Origin: Glaciecola sp965660815
Lineage (GTDB): Bacteria; Pseudomonadota; Gammaproteobacteria; Enterobacterales; Alteromonadaceae
DNA: 64,000 nucleotides
Direction: 5' to 3'
Assembly (NCBI GenBank): GCA_965660815.1
Contig: CBFIBG010000058.1
Span: forward strand, 1 to 64,000
The notes beneath the pieces were generated by a model, which saw only the letters and a program-made list of their open reading frames with translations, made no database searches and was not told the origin of the DNA. The position numbers were made by a program, and so were the translations under genes. Position 1 is the stretch's first letter. Each line of letters opens with the position of its first letter. Below are positions 55,845 through 63,850 of this stretch, one piece after another.

Positions 55845-56254
55845 GTTTTTTGGTCTTTACTCTCATCGGAAGATTTTGGCGAAACCGAATTTTGGCTTTC
55901 GCTTTTTGGCAATAACATTGAAATATCCGCTGCTTCGCTAGGCTCTTCGTCGCCTTTAGCTTTTTCGTATGGTCGCTGAACCGATTCAGCAGCAGCTTTT
56001 AATTCATCAACAGATTTCTGGAGATCCTCTCCAATATTTTTCATTCCCATCTCTTCAGCTTTTTTGAGATTAGAATGCAGTTCATGAGCATCTATTTGGC
56101 TAGCCACCTCAGCTTTAAATCCTGCCGCCATCTGCTTTATACTGCGCACCGTCGACATCGTTGACTTTATTGCGCCAGGCAATCTCTCAGGCCCTAGAAT
56201 TAGAAGGGCTAAGATGCCTATTATCGCAATTTCCCAAAATCCGATATCAAACAT
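55841..56254 (-). CDS. tatB: Sec-independent protein translocase TatB
   Basis: Substrate-binding partner of TatC. A single N-terminal membrane helix (MFDIGFWEIAIIGILALLIL) is followed by GPERLPGAIKS, an amphipathic helix and a charged, unstructured tail, 137 residues in all. The ATG shares its first base with the tatA stop and its end overlaps tatC by 4 bp, so all three are translationally linked. Confidence 0.95.
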   Translation of the reverse strand: MFDIGFWEIAIIGILALLILGPERLPGAIKSTMSTVRSIKQMAAGFKAEVASQIDAHELHSNLKKAEEMGMKNIGEDLQKSVDELKAAAESVQRPYEKAKGDEEPSEAADISMLLPKSESQNSVSPKSSDESKDQKT

Positions 56255-56520
56255 TAATCTTTCGAGGCTTGCTTCTGTTTGTCGCGTTTATCGGTCTCAA
56301 CTTGCTGCTCAGATGATTTTTCATTCGGTTTGGATAAAGACTCGAAGTCAGCGTCTTTTTTCTCGGCTTCATCCTCGTCATCTTTTATCGACTTTTTAAA
56401 CCCCTTAAGCGCAGACCCCAGGTCCGAACCGACATTTTTCAGTTTTGAAGTTCCGAACAGCAATATAACGATGACCAATATAATAAGAACTTGCCATAAG
56501 CTTATTCCACCAAATCCCAT
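56254..56520 (-). CDS. tatA: Sec-independent protein translocase TatA
   Basis: Pore-forming subunit. The 88-residue protein begins MGFGGISLWQVLIILVIVIL, then the hinge FGTSKLKNVGSDLGSALKGFKK with the conserved Phe-Gly, and a charged tail. It is the first gene of tatA-tatB-tatC. The 134-bp gap to the divergent barrel gene holds the promoters. Confidence 0.96.
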   Translation of the reverse strand: MGFGGISLWQVLIILVIVILLFGTSKLKNVGSDLGSALKGFKKSIKDDEDEAEKKDADFESLSKPNEKSSEQQVETDKRDKQKQASKD

Positions 56521-56654
56521 AAAAGATCCTATAGATAAAAGAGGTTGCCAACTAGTAGTTGCGGTTGTTATAAATATAACAACGCTCGATAGGTGGTATT
56601 ATACGCATAAAGCAATTAATATCATTGATTTTACTTCTATCTTAGTAATTATTT

Positions 56655-57689
56655 TTGACACCTAAGAATATTAAACTGCCCGCATTCAAACTTTGCCAAG
56701 GGATTTATTTTCTGAATACACGACAAATTATATTACTGTTATTTTTGTTGCTCCCTTGCTGTTTATTGAAAGCTCAAGTGGATTCAAAGCTACATGAACA
56801 AACTGCAACTGACCTAAAATACGAGGTTGCATATGCGTTTTGCGGCGAATTTCACTGGATAGATGACGGTTATTGCTATCTAAACCACGGGGTGAATAAC
56901 AGTGTTCAGGCCATAAATAGCTGGTTTTTAAAAACTGACATAGAAAACAACAAGCCGGCAACATCTGCAGGCAGAGTGCGTTTTGGATGGGAACCGAGAT
57001 CAGGGGATCTCTCTGAATTTGATTTTAGATTCAGGATCAGGGTCAAACTGCCAGCGTTAGAAGATAGAGTCGAACTGTTTCTATCTGACGAAGAAGAAGG
57101 TATTTTCGATCAACCCGTTAAAGCGGCGAGAGATGACAATAGAAATAATCGTAATTCAGCGTCTGTCGGGGTCCAGTTCAAAAAAGACGAATCGGACAAA
57201 GTTTCTTATCGAATAGGCTTAGGCAGAGGAACGCAAGTTTACACAAGAGCTAGGTACAAAGATGACATAAAATTTTCTCCCGATTCGACCCTCACGTATT
57301 ATGCCGAAGCGAATTATTTTTCTGGTGATAAACTCAGTGTTGAACTCACTTCTGATTATTCAGTGATAGTAAGCGATCACATGGCTTTTCAGATACACAA
57401 TAGATTCGAGTTCAGAGATAATAGAAATGATTGGGTATGGAGGCATGAATTTCAATATGTAGTAGTAGACAAGCAAGATGCAAGTTATCTACTTACGGCC
57501 AGTGCTAACGGCGTATCTCAACCCAGCTATCGAACTGAACAGAGATTGATAAGCTTTAGATACAAGCGTCGGGTATTAAGAGATTGGATGTTTTTAGAGG
57601 TGGAACCATTTGTTTTGTGGCTTCGCGAAGAAAACTTCAGAGGATCAGTTGGTATCGCAATTCGAGCTGAAGTCCACTTTTCGACTTAA
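56655..57689 (+). CDS. Predicted outer-membrane beta-barrel protein
   Basis: Not assigned to a named family. The 344-residue frame begins at TTG 56655; a hydrophobic stretch (IILLLFLLLPCCLLKAQ) ending near residue 41 is a signal peptide. The mature part alternates polar and hydrophobic residues with paired arginines and aromatics typical of barrel strands (RVRFGWEPRSGDLSEFDFRF, LTYYAEANYFSGD, MFLEVEPFVLW), and ends VHFST rather than with an aromatic. Two cysteines near the mature N-terminus (FCGEFHW, YCYLN) could pair. It diverges from tatA and is probably monocistronic. Confidence 0.65.
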   Translation: MTPKNIKLPAFKLCQGIYFLNTRQIILLLFLLLPCCLLKAQVDSKLHEQTATDLKYEVAYAFCGEFHWIDDGYCYLNHGVNNSVQAINSWFLKTDIENNKPATSAGRVRFGWEPRSGDLSEFDFRFRIRVKLPALEDRVELFLSDEEEGIFDQPVKAARDDNRNNRNSASVGVQFKKDESDKVSYRIGLGRGTQVYTRARYKDDIKFSPDSTLTYYAEANYFSGDKLSVELTSDYSVIVSDHMAFQIHNRFEFRDNRNDWVWRHEFQYVVVDKQDASYLLTASANGVSQPSYRTEQRLISFRYKRRVLRDWMFLEVEPFVLWLREENFRGSVGIAIRAEVHFST

Positions 57690-57800
57690 CTCAGGTGCGT
57701 ACCATTTGCCAAACAGGCTTGGAGTTCAGAAAGCTACTCGAGCTTAGATTCCGAGTAGACTAAATATTTGACGGCAACAAGCCATCGAAATTTGAATCCC

Positions 57801-58409
57801 TCACTGCCTTGGGTCGGTCGCTTGGCAAATAGGCAATGTTTGCCATTGCTCATAAAGCTTAACTAACGATGGATAATCTGAAAAATCAAACAGATTTCTA
57901 AATTCTACCCAGTCGAGTAAACAGTACAGACTGATCGACAAATAATTCCATGCTTCAAATCTGCCGCCTTTCGCTTCTGTTTCTAGGTGTGAAAATACGG
58001 TTTCTTGCCTTTCTCGTTGGATTCTGAAGTAGAGTTTGTCAGCGCTTATGTCTATTTCAGAGCGGGATAAAATTAGCATTTGAACCAATCCATCGTTCAC
58101 TGCATCGATGCTAGTTAATACATTTTGTTCAACTAAACTGAGGTCGCTTAACGCGTATTTATCTCGTAAATATCTGAAAATGTTACTAGAATCTAAGACT
58201 ACTTGACCATCGTCCATTAACATCGGTATTTTTAGCGTTGGATTTTTACCCTGAATAACAGCCCTATCTCTACTGTTAAAAATGTCTAGTAACACAAACT
58301 CATGCTCAACCGACTGCAACAATATGCGTAGCCGGCGTACGTAAGGAGACGTAGTTGAGCCAAAAAGCTTCAAGCCATTTGCATTTTGTATGTTATCCAT
58401 AAAAGACAT
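57801..58409 (-). CDS. Glutathione S-transferase family protein
   Basis: A 202-residue protein. The N-terminal thioredoxin-like domain has KLFGSTTSPYVRRLRILL with serine/tyrosine candidates for thiol activation, the cis-Pro turn in TLKIPMLMDDG, and the glutathione-binding LDSSNIFRYL. The C-terminal helical half is less conserved. Such proteins may act in thiol-dependent detoxification. It lies upstream of nothing in the same unit; erpA (same strand) is 57 bp before its start. Confidence 0.85.
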   Translation of the reverse strand: MSFMDNIQNANGLKLFGSTTSPYVRRLRILLQSVEHEFVLLDIFNSRDRAVIQGKNPTLKIPMLMDDGQVVLDSSNIFRYLRDKYALSDLSLVEQNVLTSIDAVNDGLVQMLILSRSEIDISADKLYFRIQRERQETVFSHLETEAKGGRFEAWNYLSISLYCLLDWVEFRNLFDFSDYPSLVKLYEQWQTLPICQATDPRQ

Positions 58410-58466
58410 TTACACGTCCTAGGTAGAATTGATATGAAAATTTTTCGCTAAGTACAAAGATTTTTA

Positions 58467-58811
58467 TTAGATGCTGAAACTTGCCCCACACCCACATGTT
58501 GTAGAAGCATTTGGATTGTTGACAAAAAATCTAGAGCCGTCCAAGCCCTCGGTGTAGTCGACTGTACCGCCCACCAAGTATTGCAGACTCATTGGGTCAA
58601 CCACAAGGGTGACTGTCTGCTTTTCTATTGTCATGTCTCCCTCATTTACCTTTTCGTCAAACGTAAAACCATACTGAAACCCTGAGCATCCACCTCCGGT
58701 TACGTAAACTCTCAATTTTAAATCTGGGTTTTCTTCTTCCGCAATTAAAGTCTTCACTTTAATTGCTGCCGCGTCTGAAAACTCTATTGGCATTACTGAT
58801 TCAGCAGACAT
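58467..58811 (-). CDS. erpA: Iron-sulfur cluster insertion protein ErpA
   Basis: A-type carrier that delivers Fe-S clusters to apoproteins, including those of isoprenoid synthesis. The three cluster cysteines are in GGGCSGFQ and the terminal CGCG. The 114-residue sequence is nearly the same as E. coli ErpA in VDPMSLQYLVGGTVDYTEG. It is one of the best-conserved genes of this window. Confidence 0.97.
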   Translation of the reverse strand: MSAESVMPIEFSDAAAIKVKTLIAEEENPDLKLRVYVTGGGCSGFQYGFTFDEKVNEGDMTIEKQTVTLVVDPMSLQYLVGGTVDYTEGLDGSRFFVNNPNASTTCGCGASFSI

Positions 58812-58954
58812 CGTTCACTCCAAACTATCAAACGAATTATTAATTAAACTCGCCTATTCACAAAATTATGTTCGCTATGTTGTGTTATATAGGTTAACAA
58901 TTACTGTTGCGCTAATAACAGATTATCTAATACTTGACTAATTTTATCAAGTAT

Positions 58955-59659
58955 TCACTCTATTAATGCGTCTTCCCATAGCATGCTGATTTTATAATCG
59001 CCCCGTTTTTTACGATACTTATAGACACTGGTGGTTATTTCAAGTCTTTCAGGGAGAAAATCGCTTGGCAATGTGATTGATGTTTGAAATACCTGAAAAT
59101 ATTTGAATGCATAACTCAGAGGAACTTTGGGTTCGTCTTGCACACTTTCCAACTTTAAAGTACTTGGTTTACCATTTTTACTTCCATATATAGTGATGTC
59201 TAAATCGCCTTTTATTACCGCTTTGATGTTCTCATGCTGCAATAAAATCATGTTTACAAAATAGTTGTGTTCGCTATTCGTTGGAGTAATTTGCATTTTG
59301 TCGATGACAAAGCCATCTTGTGACATCTCAGGAGCCATTACGCGCTGATAAAATGATACTTGCTCTTTTAGGGCTCGCTCGCGCTCTAAACTTTCTTGGT
59401 AGTCTGCTTGATTTTTTTCATTGGTCAGTTGAGCAATATCCAACTCCACTTTTAACATATTATGTTCAGACTTGAGAGTTTCGTGAACCTTAGTTAGATT
59501 GTTAAGGCTTTTAGATAACAGTTGCTGTTCTTCTAGAAGCGTTTGTTTCTCAGCTTGTGCGAATTGATACCCAAGCCAAAATGCAATCCCTATTAGACCA
59601 AAGATAAAAAGATAAAATCGAGCAAAACCAACTTTCTCGCGATAAGCTTTTAGATCCAA
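58955..59659 (-). CDS. Single-pass membrane protein, DUF6776-like
   Basis: A 234-residue protein with one N-terminal membrane helix (FYLFIFGLIGIAFWLGYQF, about 15-33), a long coiled coil (about 36-105) and a C-terminal beta-rich domain (about 115-234) probably in the periplasm. The layout fits the DUF6776 family, a call I make with moderate confidence. The role is unknown. It sits between erpA and the divergent ClC gene, a context often kept in related bacteria. Confidence 0.65.
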   Translation of the reverse strand: MDLKAYREKVGFARFYLFIFGLIGIAFWLGYQFAQAEKQTLLEEQQLLSKSLNNLTKVHETLKSEHNMLKVELDIAQLTNEKNQADYQESLERERALKEQVSFYQRVMAPEMSQDGFVIDKMQITPTNSEHNYFVNMILLQHENIKAVIKGDLDITIYGSKNGKPSTLKLESVQDEPKVPLSYAFKYFQVFQTSITLPSDFLPERLEITTSVYKYRKKRGDYKISMLWEDALIE

Positions 59660-59711
59660 ACTGTCTCCTCATTTATACTTTGTGATATGATCAATTGAAA
59701 TCTTACTATTA

Positions 59712-61541
59712 TTGGTTGAGCCCTTGGTACAAGCCCTACGACTTGCGCTTTCTTATCCCAGAACAACATTACAGTTATGCGTCGTTGGATTAGTCGCTGG
59801 TTTTATATCGGCCGTTGTAATTATTACTTTCAGGTTGAGCTTGGTAATGATTCAAACTCAGGTGCTTGGCAGTGTCGGAAATTATACATCATTAAGCGGC
59901 TTGCAACTATGGTTATTACCCGTTTTGTCAATCATCATAGTGATTTTTATCGCCTTGTTGACAGGCTTTAAACATTACAGATTGGGCATTCCTTTCGTGA
60001 TACATCGTCTCAAAATGCATTATGGGCACATTCCACTGGCCACCAGCATAAATCAGTTTTTTGGGGGGATACTTGCTTTAGCGAGTGGATTCGTTGTTGG
60101 GAAAGAAGGACCAACTGTCCATCTTGCTGCTGCTGCAAGCCATTACATAGGAAGGTATTTATCTCTGCCATTTAATAGCCTGAGAATTCTTGCTGGCTGT
60201 GGAATAGCGGCAGGAATTTCAGCTGCGTTCAATACCCCTTTTGCTGCGGTCATTTTCGTAATGGAAGTAGTTATGAGGGAATACAAAGTTCATATTTTCG
60301 TACCTATTATGCTTGCTGCGGCAGTGGGTTCAGTTTTAACACGGCTAGTGTTTGGGGACTCAACAGAGTTGGAATGGTTATATTTCTCACACCTACCTTA
60401 CTGGCATTATCCAATATTCATTTTGCTAGGAATATTTTTAGGAATACTGGGTAGTTTATTCAATAAGCAACTTATGTTTACGATGAAATTATTCCGACCG
60501 CTAAATATGATAAGTCGATTATTAATCGCAGCGATAGCGACAGGCACTGTTGGCATCTTTCTGCCTGACGCGCTTGGTTCTGAGTTTATAAATATAAAGT
60601 CATTTATTGAATCTTCGCCACATTTATCAACTATTTCGATACTCTTCATAGCAAAGTTTTTACTTGCCATTGTCGCAATTTCTCTTGGAGTGCCAGGTGG
60701 CATTATAGGTGCCGTGATGGCAATTGGTTTGCTTGCTGGCTTCATGTTCTTTCAACCTATCATCATGTTGCTTCAAGACTTAGGAGGTGAAATCCCTCAA
60801 GCAGACATCCACGATTTAACATTAAGTTATGCCTTATTAGGGTTGGCGGGTTTATTGGCTGTTGTGCTTCACGCTCCGCTTGCTGCCTTAGCGGCCGCTA
60901 TGGAATTAAGCACGGCCCAACAGATTATTCTGCCAGCACTAATCACTATAGTTACGGGCTACGTTACCTCAAAACAATTTTGCTCAAACCGGTCTATTTT
61001 CATTCAACAGCTTGAGTATCAAAGATTACCCTACACAACCACTCTGATACGCGATGAACTTCAAAATACAGGTGTAATGGCATTAATGGCCACCGACATT
61101 CGCGTGTTCAAGAATGGTCAAGATGCGGACATGTACGGTTATTTGCAGTCTCACCCCAATCAAATAGTGGTGAATCAGACTTTACAACACGCAATTCCAG
61201 ATAACGTCAAAAAGAAACAAGCTAACAGTGTTGATTTAAGCCAAGAGTCATCTTATGAGTGGAAGTTAATAGGATTGGATATAAGTTTAGAAAAGGATGC
61301 TTACCCCATTACATCGCACCGTTTAAATGTTATGTCAGATCAAAACACCTTAGCCGAAGTATATGAGCTTCTCTATAAAAAGCGCCAAGGAGGGGTGGTG
61401 ATCGTAGAACAGGTATCAAAATTGAAAGTGGAACAAATTACTGATGAAATTGGCGCTCATGCAGGAAATGAACAACTTATCATGCGTGGGATCATCACTT
61501 GGGACATGCTGCATTCTTATGTCCTTCGACAGCAACATTAG
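59712..61541 (+). CDS. ClC-type chloride channel/antiporter with C-terminal CBS-like region
   Basis: A 609-residue protein with about ten to twelve membrane helices and a C-terminal cytoplasmic region (about 430-609) whose last 80 residues look like one or two CBS domains. The gating glutamate is kept in GKEGPTVHL. The first filter motif reads RLGIP instead of GSGIP, and the second reads GVPGGIIGA instead of the usual PGGxFxP, so anion selectivity may differ. The start is TTG 59712 or a nearby TTG; no strong ribosome site is seen. It diverges from the DUF6776-like gene over 52 bp. Confidence 0.88.
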   Translation: MVEPLVQALRLALSYPRTTLQLCVVGLVAGFISAVVIITFRLSLVMIQTQVLGSVGNYTSLSGLQLWLLPVLSIIIVIFIALLTGFKHYRLGIPFVIHRLKMHYGHIPLATSINQFFGGILALASGFVVGKEGPTVHLAAAASHYIGRYLSLPFNSLRILAGCGIAAGISAAFNTPFAAVIFVMEVVMREYKVHIFVPIMLAAAVGSVLTRLVFGDSTELEWLYFSHLPYWHYPIFILLGIFLGILGSLFNKQLMFTMKLFRPLNMISRLLIAAIATGTVGIFLPDALGSEFINIKSFIESSPHLSTISILFIAKFLLAIVAISLGVPGGIIGAVMAIGLLAGFMFFQPIIMLLQDLGGEIPQADIHDLTLSYALLGLAGLLAVVLHAPLAALAAAMELSTAQQIILPALITIVTGYVTSKQFCSNRSIFIQQLEYQRLPYTTTLIRDELQNTGVMALMATDIRVFKNGQDADMYGYLQSHPNQIVVNQTLQHAIPDNVKKKQANSVDLSQESSYEWKLIGLDISLEKDAYPITSHRLNVMSDQNTLAEVYELLYKKRQGGVVIVEQVSKLKVEQITDEIGAHAGNEQLIMRGIITWDMLHSYVLRQQH

Positions 61542-61584
61542 TTAAAATGATGGGCACGATTGTATTTCTATTAGGAGTGTTAAG

Positions 61585-62028
61585 ATGTTAGAGATCTGGT
61601 TAATGCCATGGTACAAAGCCTTACATATATTTTTTATGATCGCTTGGATGGCTGGTATTTTTTATTTACCAAGACTCTTTGTGTATAACGCAGAATCCAA
61701 CAGTGCAGAAGTGAAAGCTCAGCTTAATATTATGCAAAGACGATTGTGGTTTTTCGTCACACCTTTTGCAGTGTTAACGTTAGTATTTGGATTGCTCGCT
61801 ATTTTCACATACGGAGCAGATTGGTTTAAAGCTTCGACTTGGTTACATTACAAGTTGGTATTCGTTGTTGCCTTTTACCTTTACCACGCGTATTTGTATG
61901 CTTTAGTTAAGCTATTTTTGCAAAATAAAAACACTCATTCCCCTAGATTTTATCGATTTTTGAACGAATTACCTGTCCTCGCTTTACTTGCTATTGTGAT
62001 ATTAGCCATTGTTAAACCATTTTATTAA
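61585..62028 (+). CDS. hemJ: Protoporphyrinogen IX oxidase HemJ
   Basis: Four-helix membrane protein of 147 residues that oxidises protoporphyrinogen IX in bacteria lacking HemG or HemY. It has the conserved histidine in KALHIFFMIAWMAGIFYLPRLFVY, MQRRLWFFVTPF, and HYKLVFVVAFYLYHAYL. GGAG precedes the ATG. It follows the ClC gene by 43 bp and converges with the MarR gene, where a GTGCCA/TGGCAC hairpin (about 62059-62083) may help terminate both. Confidence 0.92.
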   Translation: MLEIWLMPWYKALHIFFMIAWMAGIFYLPRLFVYNAESNSAEVKAQLNIMQRRLWFFVTPFAVLTLVFGLLAIFTYGADWFKASTWLHYKLVFVVAFYLYHAYLYALVKLFLQNKNTHSPRFYRFLNELPVLALLAIVILAIVKPFY

Positions 62029-62079
62029 TACTATTGAACCACTTCGTAGCAACCCGTGCCAAAGCGTTTGTTGCTGGCA

Positions 62080-62523
62080 CTATTCTCGAAGCCATGTTTC
62101 GAGTAATCGATTTAGCTTTTCGCATTGTTTTGGATTTAACGGACTAAATACGCTTTCAAGATAGTGGTGATGATGATCCAAAACCCTAGTGATGAGGTCG
62201 TAACCTTCTTGTGTAAGCGTAATGGTTCTTCCGCGTTTATCTTGTTCACTTTTATTTTTTTGCACCAGATTCTTGTCTATGAGTTTATCCACTCTGCTCG
62301 TCAAACTGCCACTTGTGATATGTGTTAATTTCAATAATTTACTGGGTGTTAAAGTGTGTTCAGGAGCACGTAGCAATGCGTACAACACTTCGAAACTGGA
62401 CTGCTTTAGATCATACAAATTATGAGCGCTCTTAAATGCAGATGCTATTTTTTTATTCGCCTTTACCATATTCTTTGAGAGCAATTTTAGTTGGCTATAA
62501 TCATGTTTATGCTTTTTAGACAA
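62080..62523 (-). CDS. MarR family transcriptional regulator
   Basis: A 147-residue winged-helix regulator: dimerisation helices at both ends, recognition helix in TPSKLLKLTHITSGSLTSRVDKL, and the wing with DKRGRTITLT. It starts at TTG 62523 with AAGGT upstream. No cysteine stands where thiol-sensing OhrR or SarZ proteins have one (the only cysteine is in PKQCEKL). A perfect palindrome 20 bp upstream of its start codon, in the region shared with a divergent mini-operon, is the obvious operator. The ligand is unknown. Confidence 0.93.
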   Translation of the reverse strand: MSKKHKHDYSQLKLLSKNMVKANKKIASAFKSAHNLYDLKQSSFEVLYALLRAPEHTLTPSKLLKLTHITSGSLTSRVDKLIDKNLVQKNKSEQDKRGRTITLTQEGYDLITRVLDHHHHYLESVFSPLNPKQCEKLNRLLETWLRE

Positions 62524-62542
62524 TGTACTTACCTTTAAAAAC

Positions 62543-62560
62543 TATCTTGATATCAAGATA
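62543..62560. promoter_or_regulatory. Perfect 18-bp palindrome, predicted MarR operator
   Basis: TATCTTGATATCAAGATA is exactly its own reverse complement, a form and length typical of MarR-dimer sites. It lies between the MarR start (62523) and the divergent gene at 62610. A plausible -35 (TTGATA, 62547-62552) for the divergent gene is inside it, with -10 TATCCT at 62569-62574 after a 16-bp spacer, so binding should repress both directions. Confidence 0.85.
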
Positions 62561-62609
62561 CTTTGTGCTATCCTTACTGATAATATACCTTAAATTATTG
62601 GAGGTAGAC

Positions 62610-62756
62610 ATGGCTTTACATCCGCTAAACAAGGACGTCAAACTTGGTCATATATTTAAAAATACATTTGTAACGAATGCCGTGAGAATATTCTGTGGGA
62701 CTCTCCTAATAGTAGCAATGGTAATTAAGTACATGTGGGTCAACAACTTATTTTAA
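62610..62756 (+). CDS. 48-residue single-pass membrane protein
   Basis: Not recognised. The product starts MALHPLNKDVKLGHIF, followed by one hydrophobic helix (AVRIFCGTLLIVAMVIKYMW). GGAGGT lies 4-9 bases before the ATG, a near-perfect ribosome site, which supports this start over the longer frame from 62523. It is divergent from the MarR gene and its promoter overlaps the palindrome. The 50-residue basic gene follows 15 bp later, so the two form a mini-operon. Confidence 0.75.
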   Translation: MALHPLNKDVKLGHIFKNTFVTNAVRIFCGTLLIVAMVIKYMWVNNLF

Positions 62757-62771
62757 TTTGGAGGCACAATC

Positions 62772-62924
62772 ATGAAATTGAAAAAAGCGTTAAAGAAAAT
62801 ATTTAAAAAACGAATCAATTACGCACCAGTGGCATACTTAGGACGAAAAAACGTGGAAAAGATACTTGGCGCAAAAATTCGTAAAGATAAAGAATTGGAT
62901 GGATTAGAAAAGTCACAATGTTAA
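62772..62924 (+). CDS. 50-residue basic protein
   Basis: Not recognised and short enough to be missed by default gene finding. Translation from ATG 62772 gives MKLKKALKKIFKKRINYAPV, then AYLGRKNVEKILGAKIRKDK and a short tail ending in SQC, with stop at 62922-62924. GGAGG 8 bp upstream is an excellent ribosome site. The first 14 residues would form a cationic amphipathic helix. It follows the 48-residue membrane-protein gene by 15 bp. Possibly a membrane-associated partner of that protein; this is inference. Confidence 0.7.
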   Translation: MKLKKALKKIFKKRINYAPVAYLGRKNVEKILGAKIRKDKELDGLEKSQC

Positions 62925-62927
62925 TTT

Positions 62928-62977
62928 GTCAGATTGAGCGCTTACTGTTTGCCAAATAGTGATACGCACAATCTGAC
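62928..62977. repeat. Long imperfect hairpin downstream of the mini-operon
   Basis: GTCAGATTG (62928-62936) pairs perfectly with CAATCTGAC (62969-62977). Inside, GCG/CGC and ACT/AGT can extend the stem, leaving a loop around GTTTGCCAAAT. It occupies most of the 80-bp gap between the convergent mini-operon and the UPF0149 gene. It may be a 3' stabiliser, a bidirectional terminator without T-run, or a small dispersed repeat. Confidence 0.6.
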
Positions 62978-63004
62978 CACTGCAGATAGCAATAAAAGAT
63001 GCGA

Positions 63005-63640
63005 TCACTGTTGTTGAGCAAAGGTTTCAAACTGATTGGGCAAGTAGCTTGCCAATTCACCAGACACTCTAACGTAAGACGTTAGCGAATTGTCTAAACT
63101 TTTAGCAATTACTGGCAATTTCTTTTTCAATTCTTCAGGGTTTGCAGATTGATTTATTTTTTTTGTAGGGTCAGCAAATGTGCTGAACATGTTTAAACAG
63201 CGCTTAAGCTCCTTTGCTAGCTGAGGCGCCCTGTCAGGATCAGCTTTCTGCATTCGATTCCAAGCACTCTGCCAACTGCTTTGTGTTGCACCGTGTGCAG
63301 TCAATATACCTTCGCACCATTTTTTCATAGGTTCGTTATCTTGCGGCTTACAATTAGTAGCCGATACATCATTATAATATACATAACTGGGTAACGACAG
63401 GCTGTTGTTGCGCATATCATTTAGACAATGTTTAAAGTAAGCGAAAAGACTATCGGTTATTTCATCGCCAGCCACTAAGCTATTTTTTTGTTTATACAAC
63501 CACGGTAACCAAATATTTGGCATAGGGATTTCAGGACAACTTGCAGCACCTAAGATAACCCCCTCCACGTAAAAGCGTGAGTGCATCAATTTCCTAGCGG
63601 TTGCATTTTTTTTGTATAGCGGTTTTAGACCCATATCCAC
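63005..63640 (-). CDS. UPF0149 (YecA-like) family protein
   Basis: A 211-residue cytoplasmic, mostly helical protein. The segment FYVEGVILGAASCPEIPMPNIWLPWL matches the UPF0149/YgfB/YecA core, where a conserved Gly-containing helix is followed by a P-x-x-W-L-P turn. It lacks the C-terminal SEC-C zinc motif of YecA. Function of the family is unknown. It converges with the mini-operon and diverges from the Nramp-like gene over 210 bp. Confidence 0.65.
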   Translation of the reverse strand: MDMGLKPLYKKNATARKLMHSRFYVEGVILGAASCPEIPMPNIWLPWLYKQKNSLVAGDEITDSLFAYFKHCLNDMRNNSLSLPSYVYYNDVSATNCKPQDNEPMKKWCEGILTAHGATQSSWQSAWNRMQKADPDRAPQLAKELKRCLNMFSTFADPTKKINQSANPEELKKKLPVIAKSLDNSLTSYVRVSGELASYLPNQFETFAQQQ

Positions 63641-63850
63641 CTAGTAAACACCCTAAAGACAAAGTCATTTTTTCATATATTTTTACGTTTAAGACTTTAA
63701 ATATTTATTTTTATTGGCGAATTAATTTTTGCGTGCCATAGTAGCTAACCAATTGCACTAATAATGTTAATACAATGTGGGCAAGCCGACGAGTAATTGA
63801 TTTTAAATAACTCGGCGACTTTAGAAAGTAACCCAAATTAGGATACTATC

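Noticed and set aside
63780..63840. Possible metal-sensing riboswitch upstream of the Nramp-like gene
   Set aside because: An imperfect CGAGT/ACTCG repeat is present, but the conserved loops of the yybP-ykoY or M-box classes are absent.
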